A DNA stretch of 51,816 bases from Pullichristensenella excrementipullorum (GTDB lineage: Bacteria; Bacillota; Clostridia; Christensenellales; Aristaeellaceae): NCBI GenBank assembly GCA_018713365.1, contig DVOU01000004.1, positions 1 to 51,816 of the forward strand, given 5' to 3'. Made by a program: the position numbers and the translations under genes. Below, piece by piece: positions 24,874-34,356 of the stretch (position 1 is its first letter; each line of letters opens with the position of its first letter). A model generated the notes under the pieces. The model was given only the letters and a program-made list of their open reading frames with translations, searched no databases and was not told the DNA's origin.

Positions 24874-27800
24874 CTATTGACAGATGACGTTTTTTTCGCC
24901 CAGCAGGGCGGTGAGGCGGGGCCGGTCGTAGCCCTCGTCCACCCAGTACTTCTGCGGCGCGCGCTGGGCGCGGCCCGTTTCGGCGCTGACGAGGATGACG
25001 GGGATGTTGCCCGGCGTCTGCCGCAGGATGGCCAGCGCCTCCTCGCGCAGCGCGTCCGGGCACTTGATGAAGAGCTTGTGGACGGCCTCCTTCGCGCGCG
25101 GCGCTTCGGCGCTCTCCCCGTCCAGCGGGCGCACCGAATCCAGGAGCAGCTTGGGCGATTCCTCCTCGCGCACGGAGAGGCGGCCGGTCAAAAGCACCGG
25201 CGCGTCCTGCGTGAGCAGGTGTCCCACGCGGTCGTACACCTTGGGAAAGACCAGCACTTCGGTCAGGCCGTACATGTCCTCCAACTGCACAAAGGCCATC
25301 ATCGTGCCGGACTTGGTGGCCTTGACCTTGCGCTCGGCGACGATGCCGCCCATGGTGACCAGTTTCTGATCCCAGCTCATGCCGCCGTCGGCCGCCTCGG
25401 AAAGGCTTTGCAGGGCCTGCGAATCGACCTCCAGTTTGGAAAGCACGGCCTCGTATTCGTCCAGCGGGTGGCCGGTGATGTACACGCCGGTGACCTCGCG
25501 CTCCATGCGCAATTGCTCCTGCCGGGAAAAGTCCGGCACGTCCGGCAGCGGCGGCGGGGCGATCTGTACATCCTCCACGGCGTCGAACAGCGAAAGCTGG
25601 CCCTGCACAGCGGTCTTCTGGCGGCGGCCGGCGGCGTCCATGGCGCGCTCGAACACGCACAGCTTCTGCGAGCGGCTGCCAGGCAGGCCGTCCATGGCCC
25701 CGGCGCGGATCAGGCTTTCCACGCACTTTTTGTTCACCGCCGCGCAGGCCACGCGCTCGCAGAGGTCGAAAATGTCCCGGTACGGCCCGCCCGCCCCGCG
25801 CTCGGAGACGATGGCCTGTATGGCCCCGTGGCCGAGGTTTTTCACCCCGGCAAAGCCAAAGCGGATGGCGCCCTCTTCCACGGAGAACTTTTCCTGCGAT
25901 TTGTTCACGTCCGGCGGCAGCACGCGGATGCCGCGCTTTCTGCAGGTCTGGATATAGTAGCCCACCTTGTCGGAATTGCCGGAGAGGCTGTTCATCAGCG
26001 CGGCCATGAGCTGCACGGGAAAGTGCAGTTTCAGCCACGCCGTCTGCACGGCGACGAGGGCGTAGGCGGCGGCGTGGGACTTGTTGAAGGCGTAGCTGGC
26101 GAAGGCGGTCATTTCGTCGAAGATATGCTCGGCCACATCCTCCGGCACGCCGTTGCGCACCGCGCCGGGCACGGTCACCTTGCCGCTTTCCACCTGCCCG
26201 TGGATGAAAATTTCCTTTTCTTTGGCCATGACGTCGTGCTTTTTCTTGGCCATGGCGCGGCGCACCAGATCGCTGCGGCCATAGGAATAGCCGGCCAGAT
26301 CGCGCACGATCTGCATCACCTGTTCCTGATAGACCATGCAGCCGTAGGTGACGTCGAGGATGGGTTTCAAAAGCGGCGTCTCGTAGCGCACGCTGGAGGG
26401 GTCGTGCTTGCCCTGTATGTAGCGGGGGATGGACTCCATCGGCCCCGGGCGGTAGAGGGAGATGGCGGCGATGACGTCCTCGAAGTTCTCCGGCTTCATG
26501 TTGGTCAGAAACTGCTTCATGCCCGCCGATTCGAGCTGGAACACGCCGTCCGTGTCGCCATCGGAGATCAGTTTGTAAACGCCGGGGTCGTCTAAGGGGA
26601 TGTCCTCGCTTTTGAACGGCTCCGCGCCCGCCTCCACGGCCAGCGCGATCGTGTCCATGATGACGTTGAGCGTGCGCAGGCCGAGAAAGTCCATTTTCAG
26701 AAGCCCCAGCGCTTCGAGCGTGCCCATGGGGAACTGGGTGGTCACAACATCGTCGTTGGTCTGCAAGGGCACGTAGTTGACCACCGGCTCGCTGGTGATG
26801 AGTACGCCGGCGGCGTGGGTGGAGGCGTTGCGCGGCATGCCTTCGAGCTTTTTCGCCGTGTCGATGACCTCGCGCACGCGCTCGTCGCCCTCGTAGATGC
26901 GGCGCAGCTCCGTGGAGAGGGAGAGGGCGCGCTCCAGCGTCATGCCCAGTTCAAAGGGCACCAGCTTGGCCAGACGGTCCGTCTCCTGATAGGACAGGTC
27001 CATCACCCGGCCCACGTCGCGGATGACGGCGCGGGCGGCCATGGTGCCAAAGGTGATGATCTGCGCCACGTGGTCCTGCCCGTAGCGGCGGCGCACGTAG
27101 TCGATCACCTGCCCGCGGCGCTCGTAGTCGAAGTCCACGTCGATATCCGGCATGGAAACGCGCTCGGGATTGAGGAAGCGCTCAAAAAGCAAATTGTACT
27201 GGATGGGGTCGATGGAGGTGATGCCCAGACAGTAGGCGACGATGGAACCCGCGCCGCTGCCGCGCCCCGGCCCCACGCCCACGCCATGGGTGCGCGCGTA
27301 GTGGATAAAATCCCAGACGATGAGGAAGTAATCCACGTAGCCCATGCCGGAGATGACGCCCAGTTCGTATTCCATGCGCTCGCGCGCGTCCTCGCGGCCC
27401 TCGCCGTAGCGCTCCTTGAGGCCCTTTTCGCACAGGGCGCGCAGATAGGCAAGCGCGTCCGTCTCGCCCTCGGGCAGGGGAAATTTCGGCAGGTGCGTGG
27501 TGGAGAAGTCGAACTCCACGTTGCAGCGCGCGGCGATCTTCGCCGTGTTTTCAATGGCGTCCGGGAAGTTGGGGAAGAGGGCGCGCATCTCCTCCTCGCT
27601 CTTGACGTAGAGCTGGCGCGTGGTCATCTTCATGCGATTGGGGTCGGAGAGCGTCTTGCCCGTCTGGATGCACATCAGCACTTCCTGCGCCTCGGCGTCG
27701 TCGGCGGTCAGGTAGTGGCAGTCGTTGGTGACGACGAGGGGGATGTCCATCTCCCGCGCCAGTTTGACAAGGCGCGGCAGCACCTGCTTTTCCTCGGGGA

Positions 27801-28326
27801 TGCCGTGATCCTGCAATTCGACGAAGAAATTGCCACGTCCGAAGATGTCCAGATACTTCTGCGCCACCTGCCGGGCCTCGTTGTCGCGCCCGTCGAGCAA
27901 AAGTTTGGGCAGGTCGCCGGAGAGGCAGGCCGAGAGGGCGATGAGGCCGCCGGAGTATTTTTTAAGCATCTTGTAGTCCACGCGCGGGCGGTAGTAAAAG
28001 CCGCGCGTGAAGCCCTCGGAGACGAGGCGGGAGAGGTTTTTGTAGCCCTCGTTGTTCTCGCAGAGCAAAACGAGGTGGGAATACTCGCGAAAGGCGGACT
28101 GCTTTTCGTCCATGTCCGGGCAGACATACACCTCGCAGCCGATGACGGGATGGATGCCCGCGTCCTTGCAGGCGCGGTAAAAGTCCACCACGCCGTACAT
28201 CACGCCGTGGTCGGTAACGGCGCAGGCGTCCATGCCCAGCTCCCTGAGGCGGGAGACGAGGGGCTTGATGGAGCAGGCGCCGTCCAAGAGGCTGTATTCC
28301 GTGTGCAGGTGCAGGTGTGTAAACAT
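24874..28326 (-). CDS. dnaE: DNA polymerase III alpha subunit DnaE
   Basis: The 1150-residue replicative-type polymerase without an exonuclease domain. In order: PHP domain (HLHTEYSLLDG, VTDHG, GCEVY; 1 to about 280), polymerase core with GPGRGSGAGS (about 349) and catalytic PDIDVDFDYERRG (about 391-403), finger region with YQEQVM and GRSDLVRRAMAKKK, helix-hairpin-helix (FGFAGVKNLGHGAI) and an OB fold at about 985-1060 (GGIVAERKVKATKSGTMMAF). In Firmicutes with PolC this enzyme extends primers; PolC is not in this window. It is 53 bp downstream of the YhcN-like gene, across a perfect GC palindrome at 28348-28365. Confidence 0.98.
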   Translation of the reverse strand: MFTHLHLHTEYSLLDGACSIKPLVSRLRELGMDACAVTDHGVMYGVVDFYRACKDAGIHPVIGCEVYVCPDMDEKQSAFREYSHLVLLCENNEGYKNLSRLVSEGFTRGFYYRPRVDYKMLKKYSGGLIALSACLSGDLPKLLLDGRDNEARQVAQKYLDIFGRGNFFVELQDHGIPEEKQVLPRLVKLAREMDIPLVVTNDCHYLTADDAEAQEVLMCIQTGKTLSDPNRMKMTTRQLYVKSEEEMRALFPNFPDAIENTAKIAARCNVEFDFSTTHLPKFPLPEGETDALAYLRALCEKGLKERYGEGREDARERMEYELGVISGMGYVDYFLIVWDFIHYARTHGVGVGPGRGSGAGSIVAYCLGITSIDPIQYNLLFERFLNPERVSMPDIDVDFDYERRGQVIDYVRRRYGQDHVAQIITFGTMAARAVIRDVGRVMDLSYQETDRLAKLVPFELGMTLERALSLSTELRRIYEGDERVREVIDTAKKLEGMPRNASTHAAGVLITSEPVVNYVPLQTNDDVVTTQFPMGTLEALGLLKMDFLGLRTLNVIMDTIALAVEAGAEPFKSEDIPLDDPGVYKLISDGDTDGVFQLESAGMKQFLTNMKPENFEDVIAAISLYRPGPMESIPRYIQGKHDPSSVRYETPLLKPILDVTYGCMVYQEQVMQIVRDLAGYSYGRSDLVRRAMAKKKHDVMAKEKEIFIHGQVESGKVTVPGAVRNGVPEDVAEHIFDEMTAFASYAFNKSHAAAYALVAVQTAWLKLHFPVQLMAALMNSLSGNSDKVGYYIQTCRKRGIRVLPPDVNKSQEKFSVEEGAIRFGFAGVKNLGHGAIQAIVSERGAGGPYRDIFDLCERVACAAVNKKCVESLIRAGAMDGLPGSRSQKLCVFERAMDAAGRRQKTAVQGQLSLFDAVEDVQIAPPPLPDVPDFSRQEQLRMEREVTGVYITGHPLDEYEAVLSKLEVDSQALQSLSEAADGGMSWDQKLVTMGGIVAERKVKATKSGTMMAFVQLEDMYGLTEVLVFPKVYDRVGHLLTQDAPVLLTGRLSVREEESPKLLLDSVRPLDGESAEAPRAKEAVHKLFIKCPDALREEALAILRQTPGNIPVILVSAETGRAQRAPQKYWVDEGYDRPRLTALLGEKNVICQ

Positions 28327-28379
28327 TTGTCCTCCCGGTATGTAGGCGGGGGAGGGGCCTCCCCCGAAAGCGGCGCGAT

Positions 28380-28919
28380 TCAGCGCAGCGTCGAAGGCTC
28401 GCGGACGATGCGGTCGATGTCGGCGGCCATGTCCGCGGCGTTTTCCCCGGCGCGGATGCGGTCGGAGAGGGCGTAGACCTCGGTGACGGCATCTTCATCG
28501 CTGGTCACGGCCACGGTCTGGATGGTGGGGTCGACCTCGCGCACCACGCCGGCCACCATCTCGCGGATGCGCTCGGTGGTCTGACCCTGATAGGCGTCTG
28601 TGTAGCGCACGGCTACCAGCGCCGTGGTGCCGGAAACGACCACGCGGCTGTCGGAAATTTCCGAGATCTGGTTGATGGCCGTCTCCACCTGCGCGGCGTT
28701 GTGCGCCCAGTCAAAGGGCGTGGCCGCGCCCGTGCCCGCGCCGTTTTGCAGGCCGGACTGGCTCGTGCCCTCCGCGTCGCCCACGCTGCCCGTGCCGGCG
28801 GTGGCGCCCGCCGAGGGCGAGGGCGCGGCGCCCCGGTCGCCCGCGTTCATGCAGCCGGTGAGGGAAAGCGCGGCGGTGAGCAGCAGCGCGCAAAACAGCG
28901 TCCACTTGGAAAGTCTCAT
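28380..28919 (-). CDS. YhcN/YlaJ-type lipoprotein (sporulation-linked)
   Basis: The 179 residues have a lipoprotein signal (SLTGC, Cys23). A Gly/Ser/Ala-rich linker (about 28-68) leads into a YhcN/YlaJ-like domain (about 70-175), with EISDSRVVVSGTTALVAVRY and DRIRAGENAADMAADIDRIV. Family members are found in spore membranes or spore coats of Bacilli and Clostridia, which supports a spore-forming host. The exact role is unknown. It lies between the nucleoside kinase and dnaE in the same direction. Confidence 0.8.
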   Translation of the reverse strand: MRLSKWTLFCALLLTAALSLTGCMNAGDRGAAPSPSAGATAGTGSVGDAEGTSQSGLQNGAGTGAATPFDWAHNAAQVETAINQISEISDSRVVVSGTTALVAVRYTDAYQGQTTERIREMVAGVVREVDPTIQTVAVTSDEDAVTEVYALSDRIRAGENAADMAADIDRIVREPSTLR

Positions 28920-29004
28920 ATCTGCATTCCTCCTTGCGCCCTTATCTTGCGCACTTGGAGTGCAAATAAACCCAGCATGGCCGCCGCAGAAATTGGAAAT
29001 CGCC

Positions 29005-30639
29005 TCAGTCCTCCTCGCGGTAGAAGCAGCAGCCGCCGATGAACTCGCGCAATATGGAGTTGAGCGGCACCTCGTCCTCCGCGTCGGAGGCGCGGATGTA
29101 GTTGAGGAATTTCACCAGCCGCCGCGCCATGGTGTAGCAGGGGCTTTGCGGCTCGACGCGGCAGAGCATCGGGTAGACCAACGGTTTCAGGATCGGCAAT
29201 TCATACGGCAGCGCCGAATTGAACATGGCGTCCGCCTGCTCCTGATAGGGGAAGATGTACTTTTCCTCCCCGCGCCGCACGCTTGGCCACATGGCGATGG
29301 TGCCCTCCGGCTCGGTGCCACGGAACTGATAGTCGCGCACGATGCGCCTAAGCAGCCGCGCGTCCGTGGTGTGGATGCGGTTGTGGTCGTCGAGGTTGAG
29401 CATGGTCAGGGCGCTGACGTAAATTTTGAATTTCAGCTCCCGTGGCACGGACTCGGTCAGTTCGTCGTTGAGCCCGTGGATGCCCTCGATGACGATGGGC
29501 TGGTCGGCGGCTACCTTGATGGTGTGCGTCTTTTCCGCGCGCATGCCGCGCACGAAGTCGAACTCCGGGGCCTCCACGGCCTCGCCCTGCAAAAGCCGCA
29601 CCAGATGCTCGTCCAAAAGCGGCACGTCCAGCGTGTCCAGCCGCTCCAGGTCGGGGCGGCCGTCCTCCTCCAGCGGCAGGTCGGCGCGGTCGCGGTAATA
29701 GTCGTCCAGAGAGAGCTTCATCGGCCTTAGCCCCAGCGCCCGCAGCGCGATGATCAGCCGGTGGGCAAAGGTGGTCTTGCCCGAGGAAGAGGGCCCGGCG
29801 ATCAGCACCACGCGCGCGCCGGAGCGCACCGTCTGCTCGGCGATCTGCTCGATGTTGCGCTCGTGGATGGCCTCGCTGACGCGGATGAGGTCGCGGAAGT
29901 CGCCCCGCTCGATGCTCTCATTGAGGTCGGCGGCGTTCTCGCAGCTGAGCATGCCGTTTACGCGCCCGGTGTCGCCGAAGGTCTTCATCAGCTTTGGCAG
30001 GTCCGAAAACGGCGACATGCGCATGCCGTCCGTCCCCTTGCCCGGCCAGCGCAGGAGCAGCCCCGGCAGGTAGAGCCTGAGTTGGAAGACCCTGGCGCAG
30101 CCCGTGGACGGGGCCATCTCGCCGTAAAAGTATTCCTTGACGCCCTCCAGCTCGTAGAAGTGGAAGGTGTCTATCTGGCGGTACTGGAACAGGCGCAGCT
30201 TGTCCGTCTGCCCGGTGGCGGCGAAGTAGGCGTTGGCCTCCTCCTTGGTGCATTTGGTGTAGGCAATGGGTTCGTCGCGTTCCGCCATGTCGCGCATCTC
30301 GCGCTCGATGCGCCCGGCCAGCGCGCGCGTCACCGTGGTCTTGGGCAGGCGCACGAACACGCCGTCGCCAAACGAATGCTCAAAGCGCACGCGGCGGCCG
30401 GGGATGACCTTCTGCGCCGCGGCGAGGAACATCAGCTGCAGCGTGCGCTCGTAGATGCGCCGCCCCTCCTCGTCGGCATAGGTGAGCGTATGCGCCTGCG
30501 CGCCGTCCTGCGCCGGGGCGTTCAGAGAGAGCGTGCTGCCGCCGACGCTGACGCCCAGCGCGCCGGTCTGCCGGATCAGCGCTTTCCACGCCGTTCCTTT
30601 GTCAAATTCCACCGCTTTTCCGTCGATGATGGCGCGCAT
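29005..30639 (-). CDS. Nucleoside kinase with TGS/ThrRS-like N-terminus (uridine kinase family)
   Basis: The 544-residue fusion protein. The N-terminal 60-70 residues resemble a TGS domain (IIDGKAVEFDKGTAWKALIR). The following part resembles the threonyl-tRNA synthetase second additional domain. A uridine-kinase-like domain starts with the P-loop GPSSSGKTTF at about 278 and continues with LSLDDYYRDRADLP. This arrangement is common in Firmicutes; substrate preference is not established. The longer frame to 30699 is rejected because the ATG at 30639 has GAGGAGG. It is the first gene of the dnaE run. Confidence 0.9.
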   Translation of the reverse strand: MRAIIDGKAVEFDKGTAWKALIRQTGALGVSVGGSTLSLNAPAQDGAQAHTLTYADEEGRRIYERTLQLMFLAAAQKVIPGRRVRFEHSFGDGVFVRLPKTTVTRALAGRIEREMRDMAERDEPIAYTKCTKEEANAYFAATGQTDKLRLFQYRQIDTFHFYELEGVKEYFYGEMAPSTGCARVFQLRLYLPGLLLRWPGKGTDGMRMSPFSDLPKLMKTFGDTGRVNGMLSCENAADLNESIERGDFRDLIRVSEAIHERNIEQIAEQTVRSGARVVLIAGPSSSGKTTFAHRLIIALRALGLRPMKLSLDDYYRDRADLPLEEDGRPDLERLDTLDVPLLDEHLVRLLQGEAVEAPEFDFVRGMRAEKTHTIKVAADQPIVIEGIHGLNDELTESVPRELKFKIYVSALTMLNLDDHNRIHTTDARLLRRIVRDYQFRGTEPEGTIAMWPSVRRGEEKYIFPYQEQADAMFNSALPYELPILKPLVYPMLCRVEPQSPCYTMARRLVKFLNYIRASDAEDEVPLNSILREFIGGCCFYREED

Positions 30640-30675
30640 GGCCGCACCTCCTCGTGTAAAGTTCTCGCGCTTTCT

Positions 30676-30704
30676 ATTATAGCACCGGGGCGGCGGCAAA
30701 ACAA
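30676..30704 (-). promoter_or_regulatory. Promoter of the kinase-yhcN-dnaE operon
   Basis: Minus-strand TTGTTT, 17 bp, then an extended -10 TGCTATAAT, about 37 bp before the kinase ATG. Confidence 0.65.
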
Positions 30705-30728
30705 CTCCCCGGCGCTTTTGGCGAAAAA

Positions 30729-30742
30729 TAAACTTATGTTCG
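30729..30742. promoter_or_regulatory. LexA (SOS) box before recA
   Basis: Read on the minus strand, CGAACATAAGTTTA agrees with the Gram-positive LexA consensus CGAACRNRYGTTYC at all but two positions. It lies 25 bp upstream of the recA -10 box and about 75 bp before the start codon, where LexA binding would repress recA until DNA damage. Confidence 0.6.
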
Positions 30743-30762
30743 ATAGCATTTCCCCTGACCGC

Positions 30763-30772
30763 GTGCTATAAT
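30763..30772 (+). promoter_or_regulatory. recA promoter -10 element
   Basis: An extended -10, TGCTATAAT, 45 bp before the recA ATG. No good -35 hexamer is present at 16-18 bp, as is common with extended -10 promoters. Confidence 0.6.
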
Positions 30773-30816
30773 GAGCAAAAAACAGGGGCTTTTCCCCCTT
30801 TTCTGCGGAGGCATTT

Positions 30817-31935
30817 ATGGCAGATAAAAAGAGCGCCAAGGGCGCGGTGAGCCGCCTTACCGGCGACGAGCGCAAGCGCGCTTTGGAAGTGGCGCTGGGC
30901 AAGATCGAAAAGGACTTTGGCAAGGGCTCGGTGATGCGGCTGGGCGATCAGGCCGACCGCATGCAGGTGGAGGTCATCCCCACGGGCTGCCTCAATCTGG
31001 ACTTCGCGCTGGGCGTGGGCGGGCTGCCCAAGGGGCGCATCATCGAGGTCTACGGCCCGGAATCCTCGGGCAAGACCACGTTGGCTCTGCACGCCGTGGC
31101 GCAGGCGCAGAAGGCCGGCGGCACGGCGGCGTTCATCGACGCGGAACACGCGCTGGACCCCGTCTACGCCAAAAAGCTGGGCGTGGACATCGACGAACTC
31201 TACGTCTCCCAGCCGGACAACGGCGAACAGGCGCTGGACATCTGCGAGGCGCTGGTGCGCTCCGGCGCCATCGACATCGTGGTCATCGACTCGGTGGCGG
31301 CGCTGGTGCCCAAGGCCGAGATCGAGGGCGACATGGGCGACAGCCACGTGGGTCTGCAGGCGCGGCTGATGTCCCAGGCGCTGCGCAAGTTGGCCGGCGT
31401 CATCAGCAAGACCAACGCCATCGCCATCTTCATCAACCAGTTGCGCGAGAAGGTGGGCGTGGTCTACGGCAACCCCGAAGTCACCACCGGCGGCAAGGCG
31501 CTGAAGTTCTACGCCTCCGTGCGCATCGACATCCGCAAGAGCGAATCCATCAAGGACGGCACCGAGATCGTCGGCAACCGCGTGAAGATCAAGATCGTCA
31601 AAAACAAGGTCGCCCCGCCGTTCAAGAGCTGTCAGGTGGACATGCTCTACGGCGAGGGCATCTCCCGCGAGGGCGAGGTGCTGGACCTGGCCGTGGAGCG
31701 CGAGCTGATCAAAAAGAGCGGCTCGTTCTACTCCTACAACGGCGAGCGCATCGCCCAGGGCCGCGACGCGGCGCGCAAGTACCTAAAGGAACACCCCGAG
31801 GTGTTCGACGCGCTGGAAGAAAAGATACGCGCGGCGTTTTTCAGCGGCAGCGCCGCCGGCAACGTGGTGGACGAGCCCGCCGAGCCGGAGGAGGCCGGGG
31901 AGAACGAGGACGACCTCGATCTGGACGAGATCTAG
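30817..31935 (+). CDS. recA: Recombinase RecA
   Basis: The ATP-dependent strand-exchange protein for homologous recombination and LexA co-cleavage. The 372 residues include Walker A GPESSGKTT (about 79-87), Walker B-like DIVVIDSVAAL, the L2 loop region GNPEVTTGGKALKFYASVRI and an acidic C-terminal tail (ENEDDLDLDEI). GGAGG precedes the ATG. It is monocistronic: a terminator follows and no recX is adjacent. Confidence 0.99.
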   Translation: MADKKSAKGAVSRLTGDERKRALEVALGKIEKDFGKGSVMRLGDQADRMQVEVIPTGCLNLDFALGVGGLPKGRIIEVYGPESSGKTTLALHAVAQAQKAGGTAAFIDAEHALDPVYAKKLGVDIDELYVSQPDNGEQALDICEALVRSGAIDIVVIDSVAALVPKAEIEGDMGDSHVGLQARLMSQALRKLAGVISKTNAIAIFINQLREKVGVVYGNPEVTTGGKALKFYASVRIDIRKSESIKDGTEIVGNRVKIKIVKNKVAPPFKSCQVDMLYGEGISREGEVLDLAVERELIKKSGSFYSYNGERIAQGRDAARKYLKEHPEVFDALEEKIRAAFFSGSAAGNVVDEPAEPEEAGENEDDLDLDEI

Positions 31936-31954
31936 GGAGAAGTTCGGGGAAACA

Positions 31955-31994
31955 GCCCCGCCCGCAGGGAGAGACCTACGCGGCGGGGTTTTTT
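31955..31994 (+). terminator. recA terminator
   Basis: GCCCCGCC...GGCGGGG followed by TTTTTT, 20 bases after the recA stop; the loop is about 19 nt. Confidence 0.85.
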
Positions 31995-32003
31995 GCGTTT
32001 TGC

Positions 32004-32032
32004 TTGCCTTTGGGTACAAGTCATGGTATAAT
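32004..32032 (+). promoter_or_regulatory. Promoter of the marR-nitroreductase pair
   Basis: TTGCCT, 17 bp, TATAAT. Immediately downstream (32041-32063) are CTAAAC direct repeats around the near-palindrome AGTACAGTGCT, a possible operator for the MarR protein. Confidence 0.6.
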
Positions 32033-32071
32033 CATTAAGAACTAAACAGTACAGTGCTAAACTTTTAAGGG

Positions 32072-32527
32072 ATGGTGCCGCCAATGCGTGCCTCCACGGA
32101 CGATCTTCTTCATTCCCTGTTTCTGCTCAAAAGCCTGCTCGGCGCGGAGTTCGGCAAAAAGAGCGCTCCCGATGACTTGAACATGCCGGAATACGCGCTG
32201 CTGCGCTGCCTTGCCCGGGGGCGCGGCGCGGACGGTCTCACCTCCGTTTGCGAATATCTGGCCGTGACAAAATCGTCGGTGTCGCAGACGCTCGCCGCGC
32301 TGGAAAAGCGCGCCCTGCTCGTGCGCTCGACCGACCCCGCCGACCGGCGCAACCTCATCGTGACGCTGACGCCGGAGGGAAGCAAGCGCCTGCGGAGCAA
32401 GGAAGCGCAGGTGGAGCGGCGGCTTCATGCGCTGCTGGGAACGCTGGGGGAGGCGAACGCGCGGGCCTTCATCGCCCTGATCGACAAAATGAATGCAGCC
32501 CTGTCCGCAAACAAGGAGGAAGCGTAA
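32072..32527 (+). CDS. MarR-family transcriptional regulator
   Basis: The 151-residue winged-helix dimeric repressor type: LLRCLARGRGADGLTSVCEY, then the recognition helix region AVTKSSVSQTLAALEKRALL and wing RSTDPADRRNLIVTLTPEG. The start is uncertain: ATG 32072 directly abuts AAGGG, and ATG 32084 is also possible. It is followed within one base by a nitroreductase-like gene, so it probably controls that gene and itself in response to a small molecule, as MarR-type pairs often do. Confidence 0.88.
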   Translation: MVPPMRASTDDLLHSLFLLKSLLGAEFGKKSAPDDLNMPEYALLRCLARGRGADGLTSVCEYLAVTKSSVSQTLAALEKRALLVRSTDPADRRNLIVTLTPEGSKRLRSKEAQVERRLHALLGTLGEANARAFIALIDKMNAALSANKEEA

Positions 32528-33190
32528 ATGACCATTCAGGAAGCCATGCAAGCGCGGCACACAGTGCGCAAATACCTGCAAAAGCCCATCCCCGCGGAGG
32601 TCGCCGACCGCCTGCGGTCGCGGCTGGAGGCGGATAACTCTTTGAGCGGCCTGCACCTGACGCTGGTCTGCGAAAACAGCGACGGCCTGGGGGCAATGGC
32701 CAAACTCATCAGCAAAAACGCGCGCAACTACATCATCCTCGCCGGGCCGTACGGCCCTGCCTTGGACGAGGCGCTCGGCTACTGGGGCGCGGACGCCATG
32801 CTCTTTGCCCAGACGCTGGGGCTGAACAGCTGGTGGGTCGGCGGCATGTTCAGCGCCAAGGGAGCGGAAAAGCACCTCGACGGGAGCGGCCTGCGCGTGA
32901 ACGGCGTCATCGCCGTGGGCTATGGGGCGACGCAGGGCGTTCCCCACAGATCCAAAGCGGCAGCGGACATCAGCGCCTATGACGGCGAAGCCCCCCAGTG
33001 GTTTGACCGCGGCGTAAACGCGCTCCTGCTCGCCCCCACGGCGCTGAACAAGCAGGCGTATCGCGTCCGCGGGGAGGGAGAGCATGTCTCCATCGCCTGC
33101 GACAACGGCCATTTCGCCGCTATCGACCTGGGCATCGGAAAGTACCACTTCGAGGCGGGCGCGGGCAAGGAGAACTTTATCTGGGCGTGA
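32528..33190 (+). CDS. Nitroreductase-family protein (TM1586-like)
   Basis: The 220 residues belong to the FMN-binding nitroreductase superfamily. The N-terminal motif QARHTVRKYLQKPIP provides flavin phosphate contacts, and ADAMLFAQTLGLNSWWVGG is the usual core helix. The two-half arrangement fits the TM1586-type subfamily rather than classical NfsB. Substrate is unknown. It is co-transcribed with the MarR regulator, suggesting a detoxification or redox-stress role; that is inference. Confidence 0.85.
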   Translation: MTIQEAMQARHTVRKYLQKPIPAEVADRLRSRLEADNSLSGLHLTLVCENSDGLGAMAKLISKNARNYIILAGPYGPALDEALGYWGADAMLFAQTLGLNSWWVGGMFSAKGAEKHLDGSGLRVNGVIAVGYGATQGVPHRSKAAADISAYDGEAPQWFDRGVNALLLAPTALNKQAYRVRGEGEHVSIACDNGHFAAIDLGIGKYHFEAGAGKENFIWA

Positions 33191-33205
33191 GCCGCGCGAC
33201 CACGC

Positions 33206-33252
33206 GAAAAAGTGCGCCGGGCGGGAGAGCGTTCCTCCGTCCGGCGCATCTT
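33206..33252. terminator. Bidirectional terminator between convergent genes
   Basis: TGCGCCGG..CCGGCGCA forms a long stem between the nitroreductase (+) and MreB-like (-) genes. On the minus strand it is followed by CTTTTTC; the plus-strand T-content is weaker. Confidence 0.7.
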
Positions 33253-33277
33253 GCATAAAGCACTTATAATTATGCGC

Positions 33278-34297
33278 TCAGTGCCGCGCGGCGCGGGCCA
33301 TCTTCTCCATCATCAGAAGCTCGTAGTCCTCGGGCGCTTCCAGAATTTTCGCAAGCCCTGCTCCGGCGCAGGCAAGCGGCGCGTCCGCCACGCGCACGGG
33401 GATGCCCAGTTGGTCGCCCAGGCGCTTGTCCAGCCCGGAGATCAGCGCCCCGCCGCCGGCCAGCACGCAGACGGCGTCGTTCAGGTCCGCCGCCAGCTCC
33501 TCCGGGGCGTTGTCCACCACCGAGGCCACCATGCCCACAAGTTCCGTCAAAACGCCCTCGGCGGCGCGCCATACCATCTCCGGCTCCACGTCGAAGAGCA
33601 TGGGCAGGCGCGTCTGCAAATTCAGCCCCGCCGCGCGCATGGGCACCGGGGCGGCTCCGTGCGCCGAGGCGAGGGCGTTTTTCACCTCTTCCGCCGTGCG
33701 CGGGCCGATGAGAAAGCCGCGCTCTGTGCGCAAAAGGCGGATGAGCCGCTCGTCTATGCGTGAAACGCCGTAGGGCAGCCAGGCGTAGGCGGCCACCATG
33801 CCGCGCGTGAAGAGCGTGGCCGAGAGCTTGCCCGCGCCCACGTCCACCAGCAGCGAAGCCGCCGGCTCGAGAATGGACAGCCCCGCGCCCACCGCCGTGG
33901 CCGCGTCCGAGCGCACCAGCCCCGCCTCCACGGCCCCCGCGTCCAGCGCCGCGCGCAGAAGCGCGTCCTGCTGCACGGGGCGGGCAAAGGGCGCGCAGGT
34001 GATCAGCGCGCGCAGCCGCCGCGTCCGCGAAGCCTCGCCCGCGCGGCCGTAGAGCCAGGAAAACAGCGCCTTGGCATGCTCGGCGTTGCGCAGCGTGCCG
34101 TCGGCCAGCGGGAAACACACCTCCAGCCCCGCGCCGTCGCGGCCATGCAGCATCGCCGCCGCGTCGCCGCAGTACAGGGGCGTCTCCTCGCCCGCGCGCA
34201 GCGCCAGCGCCGCCGACTGCGCGAACGCCTCCTTCGCGCCCTCCGTCACCATGCGCACATTGCGCGTGCCCAGGTCTATGCCGATGTCCCAGCGCAT
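33278..34297 (-). CDS. MreB-like actin-family ATPase
   Basis: The 339-residue actin-fold protein. Motifs: phosphate-1 GIDLGTRNVRMV (5-16), phosphate-2 LLVDVGAGKLSATLF, and the adenosine motif VLAGGGALISGLDKRL. This is the MreB/Mbl layout, but the sequence is divergent and there are no neighbouring mreC or mreD genes. Its role may be in cell shape or spore-related wall synthesis rather than the housekeeping MreB. GGAGGGG precedes the ATG. Confidence 0.85.
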   Translation of the reverse strand: MRWDIGIDLGTRNVRMVTEGAKEAFAQSAALALRAGEETPLYCGDAAAMLHGRDGAGLEVCFPLADGTLRNAEHAKALFSWLYGRAGEASRTRRLRALITCAPFARPVQQDALLRAALDAGAVEAGLVRSDAATAVGAGLSILEPAASLLVDVGAGKLSATLFTRGMVAAYAWLPYGVSRIDERLIRLLRTERGFLIGPRTAEEVKNALASAHGAAPVPMRAAGLNLQTRLPMLFDVEPEMVWRAAEGVLTELVGMVASVVDNAPEELAADLNDAVCVLAGGGALISGLDKRLGDQLGIPVRVADAPLACAGAGLAKILEAPEDYELLMMEKMARAARH

Positions 34298-34347
34298 GAA
34301 CTGTCCCCTCCAAATGCCTTGTCTCCGGCGCGCAGGCCGCCCAAGCC

Positions 34348-34356
34348 ATTATACCA
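34348..34356 (-). promoter_or_regulatory. Extended -10 of the mreB-like gene
   Basis: Minus-strand TATGGTATAAT gives an extended -10, about 50 bp before the ATG; no clear -35. The divergent plus-strand gene at 34483 shares this 185-bp intergenic region. Confidence 0.5.

Noticed and set aside
24058..26595. 845-codon plus-strand frame
   Set aside because: Antisense to dnaE and the glycosyltransferase; a product of high GC and codon bias in the real genes.
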